This document shows, piece by piece, positions 1 to 6,515 of a stretch of 10,797 nucleotides of DNA (its first letter is position 1; every line of letters starts with the position of its first letter). The stretch lies in assembly GCA_025363495.1 (NCBI GenBank), contig JANYDR010000502.1, forward strand, positions 1 through 10,797, in the 5' to 3' direction. Position numbers and translations under genes: made by a program. The notes beneath the pieces were generated by a model, which had not been told where the DNA came from, made no database searches, and saw only the letters and a list, made by a program, of their open reading frames with translations. The stretch is from Cyclobacteriaceae bacterium. Its GTDB lineage: Bacteria > Bacteroidota > Bacteroidia > Cytophagales > Cyclobacteriaceae.

Positions 1-636
1 CTGAACGAATGAGTTAAGATTGGACACTGCATTGCGTACATCGTTGAATGCAACCTTTATTTTCTCCTTAAAGACATAGGTTGCAAGGAACATAAATGGA
101 ATGCATGAAAGACTTACCAGAGACAATCGCCAGTCTGTCCAGAACATAAATGCGAGAATGAATACAATCTGAAGAAGGTCGCCCATCATCGCCGCGAGAC
201 CTTCACTGAAAACATCAGCCAGGGTCTCTACATCCGAGATAGTACGCGTTACTAACCGGCCAATGGGAGTCTTATCAAAGAACTTTAAACGAAGACTAAC
301 AATGTATTCGTAAAGTCTAATTCGAATGTCCCTTATCACATACTGACCAATGCGACCAGAAATATAGGTGTGGATGTACTGGAGGATACTTTGAAAGATC
401 AGCAGCGCAATTAAGAGGATGGTGAAATACAACATCATCTGATAATTACCTTTAGCAACGTAATCGTCCAGAATGAGTTGAGTTAAGTAAACGCGGTAAG
501 GAGATAAAAATCCCAAAAGGAATGTAAGAACGATTACAAAATAGAATCTACCATTATATGGTTTGATGAATTCAAAAATGCGCTTCAGTACTGTGAAGTC
601 GATGATATTTCCACTACTGACTTTTTCTTTTTCCAT
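1..636 (-). CDS. ABC exporter, fused permease/ATPase (N-terminal part, cut by left edge)
   Basis: The ATG at 636 opens a frame that stays open to base 1, giving 212 residues of the transmembrane domain of an MsbA/LmrA-type half-transporter. This class uses ATP to export lipids, drugs or peptides through the inner membrane. Hydrophobic helices are visible at about residues 32-54, 68-88, 146-166 and 168-188. The stretch FFDKTPIGRLVTRTISDVE (119-137) is the typical intracellular coupling-helix region of this family, and NLNSFVQ (206-212) matches the segment that normally leads into EH.TG. The ATP-binding domain (Walker A, signature, Walker B) must lie beyond the window. It starts 33 bases after the truA stop, so the two are probably co-transcribed. 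The start region carries a hairpin repeat at 641-665. The substrate cannot be told. Confidence 0.9.
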   Translation of the reverse strand, partial: MEKEKVSSGNIIDFTVLKRIFEFIKPYNGRFYFVIVLTFLLGFLSPYRVYLTQLILDDYVAKGNYQMMLYFTILLIALLIFQSILQYIHTYISGRIGQYVIRDIRIRLYEYIVSLRLKFFDKTPIGRLVTRTISDVETLADVFSEGLAAMMGDLLQIVFILAFMFWTDWRLSLVSLSCIPFMFLATYVFKEKIKVAFNDVRNAVSNLNSFVQ

Positions 637-640
637 CCTC

Positions 641-665
641 ACCGTGCCCTCTCTTTTGGAGAGGG
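641..665 (-). repeat. Hairpin repeat over the ribosome-binding region of the ABC exporter
   Basis: Read on the minus strand, bases 665-647 form a perfect 7-bp stem, CCCTCTC and GAGAGGG, with loop CAAAA. It is followed by CACGGTGAGG directly before the ATG at 636. GAGAGGG, ten bases upstream of the start, is the best Shine-Dalgarno-like sequence of any gene here, and it is locked in the stem. The layout (CCCTCTC stem plus a GGTGAGG tail) resembles a dispersed intergenic repeat I recall from many bacterial genomes, including Bacteroidota. That resemblance is from memory and unchecked. Confidence 0.6.
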
Positions 666-669
666 AAAT

Positions 670-1416
670 TTATTTTATAAAAATTGACTTTGGATACTTT
701 ACACTCATTAAAAATAGCCCTTCCGGAGGGGCATTCATCCCGGCCTTCTTACGGTCTTTGCTTTTTAATATGCTCTTAAAATCCTCCAGTGAGATCTTTC
801 CCGTGCCGGTGTCGAGCAATGTACCCACAATTGCACGCACCATTCCGCGCAGGAAGCGATTCGCCGTGATGGTAAAAACCAATAAGTCTCCCTTTTGATT
901 CCATTCAGCCAGCGTTACATCACAAATAAAGTGATTAACATCAGTTTTAACCTTGCTGAAGCATTCAAAGTCATGTTTCCCCACTAGTAACGAGGCCGCT
1001 AGTTGCAGGGCTGGCAGATCAATTGATTTAAAATAATAGAAAGCGAGTCCTTCCCGTAAAGGGTCTTTTACGCGGGTAATGTGGTATTCGTAGCTTCTCT
1101 CAAAGGCATCATAACGTGCACTTGCTTCAGGTTTTACTTTTTTGATTGAGCGAATGGCAATGTCTTTGGGGAGAAATGAATTGAGTCTGATGATTAAATT
1201 ATCAACATCAAATTCTTTATTGATGTCGGCATGAAAGAATTGCTGTTTACAGTGAACACCTGTGTCGGTCCTTCCGCTACCAACGATCGAAATTTTTTCA
1301 CGAAAGAGTTGGGTAAGTGCTTCTTCTACTTTTTGTTGAATACCGAGAGCGTTGGACTGCGATTGCCAGCCGTGGTAGTTTGATCCATTATAGGAGATTT
1401 CGAAGAAGTAACGCAT
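670..1416 (-). CDS. truA: tRNA pseudouridine(38-40) synthase TruA
   Basis: This 248-residue protein isomerises uridines 38-40 in the anticodon arm of tRNAs to pseudouridine, in the cytoplasm. The N-terminus MRYFFEISYNGSNYHGWQ is typical of TruA. The catalytic motif GSGRTDTGVH is at 46-55, with D51 as the nucleophilic aspartate. RSYEYHI (107-113) carries the conserved tyrosine of the second motif. GKHDFECFSK (146-155) and NRFLRGMVRAIVGTLL (186-201) are the other family blocks, and PPEGLFL (230-236) closes the fold. The length is normal and no key residue is missing. The ATG at 1416 is supported because the family motif begins at once. A large palindrome ends only 19 bases upstream, and the ABC exporter follows 33 bases downstream. 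Confidence 0.97.
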   Translation of the reverse strand: MRYFFEISYNGSNYHGWQSQSNALGIQQKVEEALTQLFREKISIVGSGRTDTGVHCKQQFFHADINKEFDVDNLIIRLNSFLPKDIAIRSIKKVKPEASARYDAFERSYEYHITRVKDPLREGLAFYYFKSIDLPALQLAASLLVGKHDFECFSKVKTDVNHFICDVTLAEWNQKGDLLVFTITANRFLRGMVRAIVGTLLDTGTGKISLEDFKSILKSKDRKKAGMNAPPEGLFLMSVKYPKSIFIK

Positions 1417-1435
1417 TCAATGCAAGTTTGATTTA

Positions 1436-1548
1436 ATGCATTTCCCGCGGATGTTCGCAGATCGAACGCGCGCAGATTTTCGCGGAACTCTAAGAATTCC
1501 GCGAAGATCAGCGTGGGCTAAATCTGCGAAGATCTGCAGGAAATGTAT
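1436..1548. repeat. 113-bp near-perfect palindrome
   Basis: The left arm (1436-1491) and the reverse complement of the right arm (1493-1548) align without gaps at 44 of 56 positions around the single base 1492. The inner 9 bp (TTCGCGGAA at 1479-1487, TTCCGCGAA at 1497-1505) are perfect, and the outer ends match well (ATgCATTTCC). The arms hold several variants of a CGCAGAT/TTCGCGG unit. It fills most of the 140-base gap between the thiolase stop and the truA start. It could terminate the thiolase transcript or be a copy of a dispersed palindromic element. No coding capacity is seen. Confidence 0.85.
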
Positions 1549-1556
1549 TTGAATTT

Positions 1557-2756
1557 TCAACCTCGAAGATTTTCATAAATCACCGCGGCTCCCTGTCCAA
1601 CACCAATACACATCGTAGCCAATCCATATTTCACTTTACGTTTCGCCATTTCATGAATTAAGGTCGCGCTAATCCGCACACCACTACATCCCAATGGATG
1701 ACCAATTGCAATGGCACCACCATTTACATTAACAATCTCAGGATTCAATCCAAGATCATGAATACACACAAGTGATTGTGATGCAAATGCTTCATTCAAT
1801 TCAATTAATCCAAGATCAGAAACTTTAAGACCTGCACGCTTCAATGCTTTTTCAGTTGCAGGTACCGGACCAACTCCCATATAGGCAGGATCAACACCGG
1901 CAACAGCCATTGAAACAATTCTTGCCAACGGTTTTAGATTTAATTTTTTCACAACTTCCTCACTTGCTATGAAAGATGCTGCCGCCCCATCATTAATACC
2001 AGACGAATTACCAGCCGTGACGCTTCCATTTTCTTTGAATGCTGGCTTAAGCGATGCAAGTTTTTCCATTGAAGTTTCGCGAGGATACTCATCCGTGTTA
2101 AACGAAATTATCTCTTTGCCTTTTTTGTATGGTATAGCAACGCGTTCTTCCTTGAACTTTCCGTCAGCCTCCGCTTTGAAGTATTTTTGCTGAGATGACA
2201 ATCCGAATTGATCTTGTTCAGCGCGACCGATCTTCCATTTTTCCGCTACATTCTCCGCTGTTTCACCCATGCTGAATGGATAGTACAGTTTTGAAAGAGC
2301 GGGGTTTGTAAACCGCCATCCCAACGTTGTGTCAAAAATTTCCGCCTTACGTGAAAAAGGCTCCTCTGATTTGGCCATTACAAAAGGAGCACGGCTCATA
2401 TTTTCTACCCCTCCCGCAATAAAGATTTCTCCGGCTCCTGTCATGATTCCCCGAGCTGCATCCATAATTGCCTGGAGACCGGACGCGCAGAGGCGATTGA
2501 CAGTTACTCCGGCAACTGAAGTGGGTAATCCGGCAAGAAGCAACGCCATTCGGGCAACATTTCTGTTGTCTTCACCGGATTGATTCGCCGCACCGAAGAT
2601 TACATCCTCAATTTGATTGAGTTCAATAGCCGGATTTCGCTTCACTAATTCACTAATGACATGCGCTGCCAGATCATCGGGGCGAATAGACGAGAGTGAT
2701 CCTCCATACTTGCCAACGGGAGTTCGGACAATATCAATAATATAGGCCGTCTTCAT
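1557..2756 (-). CDS. Acetyl-CoA acyltransferase (thiolase), PcaF/PaaJ-like
   Basis: This 399-residue protein is a degradative type thiolase that cleaves 3-ketoacyl-CoA with CoA to give acetyl-CoA and a shortened acyl-CoA. The nucleophilic cysteine is C90 in VNRLCASGLQA. The second catalytic set is H353 in AIGHPLGCSG and C383 in CIGVGQG, and NEAFA lies at 321-325. GAANQSGEDNRNVARMALLL (55-74) and MGETAENVAEKWKI (163-176) resemble beta-ketoadipyl-CoA thiolases and related fatty-acid thiolases, so either aromatic-acid or fatty-acid breakdown is possible. I chose the ATG at 2756 because MKTAYIIDIVRTPVGKYGG is the standard family start. The frame extends 24 residues further upstream, but that stretch looks non-coding. 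No hydratase or dehydrogenase partner is adjacent, and no Shine-Dalgarno sequence is seen. It diverges from the DUF4293 gene. Confidence 0.95.
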   Translation of the reverse strand: MKTAYIIDIVRTPVGKYGGSLSSIRPDDLAAHVISELVKRNPAIELNQIEDVIFGAANQSGEDNRNVARMALLLAGLPTSVAGVTVNRLCASGLQAIMDAARGIMTGAGEIFIAGGVENMSRAPFVMAKSEEPFSRKAEIFDTTLGWRFTNPALSKLYYPFSMGETAENVAEKWKIGRAEQDQFGLSSQQKYFKAEADGKFKEERVAIPYKKGKEIISFNTDEYPRETSMEKLASLKPAFKENGSVTAGNSSGINDGAAASFIASEEVVKKLNLKPLARIVSMAVAGVDPAYMGVGPVPATEKALKRAGLKVSDLGLIELNEAFASQSLVCIHDLGLNPEIVNVNGGAIAIGHPLGCSGVRISATLIHEMAKRKVKYGLATMCIGVGQGAAVIYENLRG

Positions 2757-2845
2757 AAATGTGATCAACGAATAATGATACGGGCAAAGGCAAAAATCCC
2801 TACTTTTGGCCTCGTAAAAACGACTCAAGTTAGTTCAACCTACTT
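2757..2845. promoter_or_regulatory. Divergent intergenic region, thiolase / DUF4293
   Basis: These 89 bases separate two divergent starts and should hold both promoters. Towards the thiolase, a TTTG box followed after 16 bases by TATTCGTT loosely resembles the Bacteroidota TTTG/TAnnTTTG promoter. Towards DUF4293 I find no convincing match. No operator-like dyad is seen. The assignment rests mainly on gene geometry. Confidence 0.35.
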
Positions 2846-3310
2846 ATGTGGCAAAGAAAGCAAACAATATTCCTGGGAGTGACCGTCCTTTGTCTTGTGT
2901 TGTCGATTTTTTTTCCGGTTTGGATCGCGGTAGATGGAGGTGAAGAAAAAATGCTGTTTCCGCTTCACTATACAATTAAAAACGGTGATGTGCGAAATAC
3001 TCTTTATTTTCCGTACGCCCTGTGCGCTGTATTAACCGTTGCGGCTGCTACCATTGCGGTTATTGAAATAGGCAAATTTGAGAACAGACTTCTCCAACTG
3101 AAGTTGGCAGCTCTCAATTCTTTATTAATGGCTGCAGCGATCGGATCCTCTGTGTATTTTGCGACCCGTCTTATTAAAGCAAATCAATTGGCTGGTGCAT
3201 ACGGATTGGGTCTTTGGTTGCCGGCAGTGGCTATGATTAGCAATATGTTTGCCAATCGATTTATTCGCAAAGACGAAAAACTTGTCCGCGATTCTGATCG
3301 CATCCGATAA
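2846..3310 (+). CDS. DUF4293 family membrane protein
   Basis: This is a 154-residue integral membrane protein of unknown function. The start MWQRKQTIFLGVTVLCLVL and the end RFIRKDEKLVRDSDRIR match what I know of DUF4293, a family found essentially in Bacteroidota. Four hydrophobic helices can be seen at about residues 7-27, 52-74, 85-107 and 117-137. A polar loop of about 25 residues (DGGEEKMLFP and onwards) follows helix 1, and a charged tail follows helix 4. Helix spacing and the basic tail suggest both ends face the cytoplasm. It is followed 27 bases later by tpx on the same strand, so co-transcription is possible. No function can be inferred beyond membrane location. Confidence 0.88.
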   Translation: MWQRKQTIFLGVTVLCLVLSIFFPVWIAVDGGEEKMLFPLHYTIKNGDVRNTLYFPYALCAVLTVAAATIAVIEIGKFENRLLQLKLAALNSLLMAAAIGSSVYFATRLIKANQLAGAYGLGLWLPAVAMISNMFANRFIRKDEKLVRDSDRIR

Positions 3311-3337
3311 TATTCAATCATTTATAAAAAACAATCA

Positions 3338-3835
3338 ATGTCACAAACCAAATTAGGAGAGAACACAGTTAACACATCCGGAAACCTTCCAGCCACCGGC
3401 AGCATTGCTCCGGATTTTAAACTCACGGGAGTTGATTTGAAAGATGTTAGTTTAAAAAATTATTCCGGCAAGACGGTTGTTCTGAATATTTTCCCAAGTA
3501 TCGATACGAATGTATGTGCTGCTTCTGTGCGCGAATTCAATAAACTTGCAACATCGCTTGACAACACCGTTGTATTAAGTATTTCCAAAGATCTGCCATT
3601 TGCCATGAAACGTTTCTGCTCGGCAGAGGGTATTAAAAATGTTGTGATGCTCTCTGAATTCAAGAACAAAGATTTTTCTAATGCTTACGGCGTTGAAATG
3701 ATCGATGGTGGATTAAACGGACTTCATGCAAGAGCGATTGTAGTAGTGGGAACAGATGGAAAAGTTAAATATACTGAAATGGTCCCGAGTATTGGACAAG
3801 AGCCGGATTATGAGGCGGCGTTGAAGGCGTTATAA
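3338..3835 (+). CDS. tpx: Thiol peroxidase Tpx (atypical 2-Cys peroxiredoxin)
   Basis: This 165-residue protein reduces hydrogen peroxide and alkyl hydroperoxides using thioredoxin. The peroxidatic cysteine is C60 in PSIDTNVCAASVREFN, and the resolving cysteine is C94 in KRFCSAEG. Their 34-residue spacing is the same as in E. coli Tpx (C61/C95). APDFKLTG (24-31), the conserved arginine R132 in HARAIVVV and the ending EPDYEAAL are also family-typical. There is no signal peptide, so it is cytoplasmic in this reading, although some Tpx proteins elsewhere are periplasmic. The length is normal and nothing is missing. The ATG at 3338 gives the expected N-terminus. No Shine-Dalgarno is visible in the A/T-rich 27 bases upstream. 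Confidence 0.96.
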   Translation: MSQTKLGENTVNTSGNLPATGSIAPDFKLTGVDLKDVSLKNYSGKTVVLNIFPSIDTNVCAASVREFNKLATSLDNTVVLSISKDLPFAMKRFCSAEGIKNVVMLSEFKNKDFSNAYGVEMIDGGLNGLHARAIVVVGTDGKVKYTEMVPSIGQEPDYEAALKAL

Positions 3836-3881
3836 GCCTGCGGCGTCAGGCATTTACCGCAAAGTCGCGAAGACGCAAAGG
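3836..3881. repeat. Hairpin plus CGCAAAG tandem repeat after tpx
   Basis: Directly after the tpx stop, GCCTG (3836-3840) and CAGGC (3847-3851) can form a 5-bp stem with a 6-base loop. It is followed by three imperfect 8-base units at 3858-3881: CGCAAAGT, CGCGAAGA and CGCAAAGG. The CGCAAAG type of repeat is familiar to me from intergenic DNA of Bacteroidota. The hairpin may help end the tpx transcript, but no T run follows. Confidence 0.45.
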
Positions 3882-3949
3882 CCCGCGGAGTTGCTAATAT
3901 GTTTGCAGCAGGCCTGTTACCCTTCTATCCTTTTTTGCTGTGGCTATAG

Positions 3950-3968
3950 CTTAGTTTTGAAAACTAAG
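3950..3968. terminator. 19-bp perfect palindrome overlapping the acylase stop codon
   Basis: CTTAGTTTT (3950-3958) and AAAACTAAG (3960-3968) pair perfectly around base 3959. The minus-strand stop codon TAG (3966-3964) of the penicillin-acylase gene lies inside the right arm. The site lies between the convergent tpx and acylase genes, where a two-way terminator would be expected. The single-base centre would force a smaller real stem in RNA, and there is no clear U tract. The terminator role is inference. Confidence 0.4.
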
Positions 3969-6363
3969 GGTTATAAATTACCCTGTCTTTTGCCGACTTC
4001 TCAACCCTTTCTCTGCTGAAGTAGACAGGGAAGTGAGTATCATTCGCCCATAGTTCGAATAGATTTTTATAAAATTCACTTTTGGGATCGCCGCTTTGTC
4101 CGGGGGTATTGGTAAACATTGTTTTATCCCAATCGGAAACATCCGCCACCATTCGGAAAGATGCGCCGTGAGCCTGATTGTCAGAATTACTTGTTACGCC
4201 AGGCGTTGAAGCCGAGCCGCCACGGGGAAGAGGGCCAGCGTCTAATACCTTTCGCGTACTGTCATTTACAGCGTTGCTCATCATATGTTTGATCAGTGTA
4301 TGATGGTAAGCAGGTTGTCCGTATTGCCATTTGGTTTTATCGTGACCAAGTTTGGTCTCCAGACTTTTGATTGCTAGTTCCAATGTTGCAACTAAAAATT
4401 TATCACGTTCTTCTTTTGCATTCTTTCCAAAAACAGGACTTGCTGAAGTTGTCCAGCCAATTACCTTGCTTAATGGGATGGATCGGATATATTTTTTTAC
4501 ATTATCCGGAACGACTCTCCTGAGCATTTCTGACGAGATCTTTTTCTCCCAGGCCATGTAAATTCCGGCAGCGACTGAATTTTTATCCATGATAAAATCC
4601 CACTGCAACAACATCTTGCGAGCGTCTTCAACTCCTGGATCTTTCGAAGAAACATTTTTTAGCAGAGGAACCAAAGATCTTGCCGGTAGGGACGCGTAGT
4701 CGAATTGCAGTTTCATCATGTCTTCGAAGGAATGCTTCTTACCGGAACCAAGCGCTTCGTTGAGACGATTGGCCCTGAAAGGATCTGTCCAATTCCAGCC
4801 AACAGCGTCGCGATGATCATAGTTTGCAGGGATGAGATTTTCGTTGGCGGTAGCCTTGAACCCATTTGACGGATTAAAAATGTTCGGAAGAGATTTTATG
4901 GGCAAGTAGCTGTCCCATTCATAGCTCCCATCCCCGGGAACGGGAACAAGCCCGCTCCAGTTTTTGCGAATAGGTGCAACTCCTACAGCTTGCCATCCAA
5001 TGTCACCTTTTTTGTCTGCCCAGATCATATTCTCACCTGGAATATTGCTGTAAGAGCAACCTTCACGAAATTCCTCCCATGTCGTTGCCTGGTCAATGCG
5101 GAGACTTGCCATGTAAGGCGCACCACCAGGTTCCATCCAGGCGCATCGCACAGCATAGCCAACATTATTTTTTGTGTTGATGAGTGTAACGGGACCATGT
5201 CGTGTGAATCGATGTTCAACAATAACGTCTTCTTCGCCTTTGACCTTAATGGTGTCATTGATAACACGCATCTCTTCCCATTTATTCTGATACTTATATT
5301 GATTGGAATTTTCCGGATTAAGGTCATAGACATATAAATCTTCTCCATCGATAGTAAATATGGTAAGACCCCATGCTCCGTAATCATTGTGTCCGATGGA
5401 GATTCCCGGAATAGTTGGTTCACCACCACCAAGGGCATTCCATCCTGGTGCATTCAGGTGAACCATGTAGCGAAGAGAAGGTGAAGCAATAGCGCGGTGA
5501 GGATCGTTAGCAAGTATGGGGAAACCACTTTGCGTGAGACGTCCGCTAACAATCCAATTATTGCTGCCAATGATTTGACGTTCGATTGCCGTGACACTTG
5601 AAAAATCATTTTCGTCGTTTGTCGTCAGCAACTTATACTCATCAATATTTTTATTTGCACCCGCTACCAAATCAGCAGGGGCAAAGCGAAGAGGTTTCCG
5701 GTAAGCATCATACAGTTCGATAACGCTATCAAGCAGAAGTTCTTTTTTGATTTTTGGATCGATGTTGATATCGGGATCGCCCGGTTCGAAAACTTCGGTT
5801 TCTTTTACTTTTGCAACGCCGGCCACGGCCACAGCTCTTGCCAACGATATCTCCTTGGGAAGATTTCCTAAAAGTCCCTGGTGTCTTGAGATCACTATCT
5901 CTGGTGTCCACTTCTTTGGTATGATTCCAAGCAGTGTGAATTCAAGGGGCAGAAGGGTCGGGTTCTTTTCTGTTTCCGCGATGTAGGCATTGATCCCATC
6001 CGTGAAGGCGTTGATGATTGCTTCTCCATTCGGATGATAATGATTGAATTCTTTTTTAAGGTCTCCCCTGAATTTGAAAAGTCGTGTACCGATATCGCGT
6101 TTGAGTTCACGGGGACCTAGAATTTCTGCTACCGTACCGGTTGCTTGTCGTCTCCAGATTTCAAATTGGAAGAGACGGTCTTTTGCGGCGGCATATCCTT
6201 GTGCGAAAAAAAGGTCGTGTTCGTTTTTAGCATAGATGTGATTAATGCCGTAATTATCCCGAATGATTTCTACGGGTTCTTGCAGGCCTGGGATCTTCGG
6301 ATCGGAGGATTGGCAGGAACAGACAATGATAAAGAGTAAGACAGTCGGAGAGATTCGACGCAT
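3964..6363 (-). CDS. Penicillin acylase family lipoprotein (Ntn hydrolase, S45)
   Basis: This 799-residue precursor belongs to the family of penicillin G acylase, cephalosporin acylase and acyl-homoserine-lactone acylases, which hydrolyse amide bonds outside the cytoplasm. A short hydrophobic signal ends in the lipobox-like VCSC, with C17 as the lipidated cysteine. The alpha region (about 28-240) has the typical start VEIIRDNYGINHIYA and the block FAQGYAAAKDRLFQFEIWRR. The mature beta chain should begin at S267 of GSNNWIVSG after self-cleavage. Counting from S267, H289 is beta-23 (as in PvdQ-type acylases), N507 is beta-241 (the oxyanion asparagine position of penicillin acylase) and R530 lies near beta-264. 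All catalytic elements therefore seem intact. The C-terminal block GQSGDPKSEFYKNLFELW is usual. The substrate is unknown. It lies 152 bases downstream of the PLP enzyme gene. Confidence 0.93.
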   Translation of the reverse strand: MRRISPTVLLFIIVCSCQSSDPKIPGLQEPVEIIRDNYGINHIYAKNEHDLFFAQGYAAAKDRLFQFEIWRRQATGTVAEILGPRELKRDIGTRLFKFRGDLKKEFNHYHPNGEAIINAFTDGINAYIAETEKNPTLLPLEFTLLGIIPKKWTPEIVISRHQGLLGNLPKEISLARAVAVAGVAKVKETEVFEPGDPDINIDPKIKKELLLDSVIELYDAYRKPLRFAPADLVAGANKNIDEYKLLTTNDENDFSSVTAIERQIIGSNNWIVSGRLTQSGFPILANDPHRAIASPSLRYMVHLNAPGWNALGGGEPTIPGISIGHNDYGAWGLTIFTIDGEDLYVYDLNPENSNQYKYQNKWEEMRVINDTIKVKGEEDVIVEHRFTRHGPVTLINTKNNVGYAVRCAWMEPGGAPYMASLRIDQATTWEEFREGCSYSNIPGENMIWADKKGDIGWQAVGVAPIRKNWSGLVPVPGDGSYEWDSYLPIKSLPNIFNPSNGFKATANENLIPANYDHRDAVGWNWTDPFRANRLNEALGSGKKHSFEDMMKLQFDYASLPARSLVPLLKNVSSKDPGVEDARKMLLQWDFIMDKNSVAAGIYMAWEKKISSEMLRRVVPDNVKKYIRSIPLSKVIGWTTSASPVFGKNAKEERDKFLVATLELAIKSLETKLGHDKTKWQYGQPAYHHTLIKHMMSNAVNDSTRKVLDAGPLPRGGSASTPGVTSNSDNQAHGASFRMVADVSDWDKTMFTNTPGQSGDPKSEFYKNLFELWANDTHFPVYFSRERVEKSAKDRVIYNP

Positions 6364-6393
6364 AAAATCTTGATTAGTGTGATAATATACTCC

Positions 6394-6492
6394 TAAAGCC
6401 TTAACGACGAAACACGAAATGTGATGGAAGGCTTTAATGCGGAAATTTTAATCACATAAACATAGGCTGGTAGTTTTCAGCAGCTATGTGAT
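6394..6492 (-). repeat. Two inverted repeats between the PLP enzyme and acylase genes
   Basis: TAAAGCCTT (6394-6402) and AAGGCTTTA (6428-6436) form a 9-bp inverted repeat with a 25-base loop. ATCACATA (6451-6458) and TATGTGAT (6485-6492) form an 8-bp one. An alternative inner stem pairs 6461-6469 with 6481-6488 (CATAG/CTATG plus CTG/CAG with one bulged base). The second pair starts 24 bases after the PLP-enzyme stop and could act as its terminator. No clear U run follows, and the inner and outer stems exclude one another. Confidence 0.5.
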
Positions 6493-6515
6493 CTATGTCC
6501 ATATGTTTCAAAAAA

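Noticed and set aside
563..898. Plus-strand open frame of 111 residues across the truA end and exporter start
   Set aside because: It is antisense to two clearly real genes, with no recognisable motif and no start signals.
2757..2828. In-frame upstream extension of the thiolase by 24 residues
   Set aside because: The added residues (MSRFYEAKSRDF and onwards) have no counterpart in the family, whose normal start MKTAYIID is at 2756. The extension would also leave almost no room for promoters.
3836..3963. A tRNA or other structured RNA gene in the tpx/acylase gap
   Set aside because: No cloverleaf arms, T-loop sequence or CCA-type end could be found. Only the short repeats are visible.
4990..5453. 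Overlapping open frames of 115 residues (plus strand) and 142 residues (minus strand, other frame) inside the penicillin-acylase gene
   Set aside because: Both lie wholly within a gene with intact family motifs, have no recognisable domain and read like low-quality translations of another frame.
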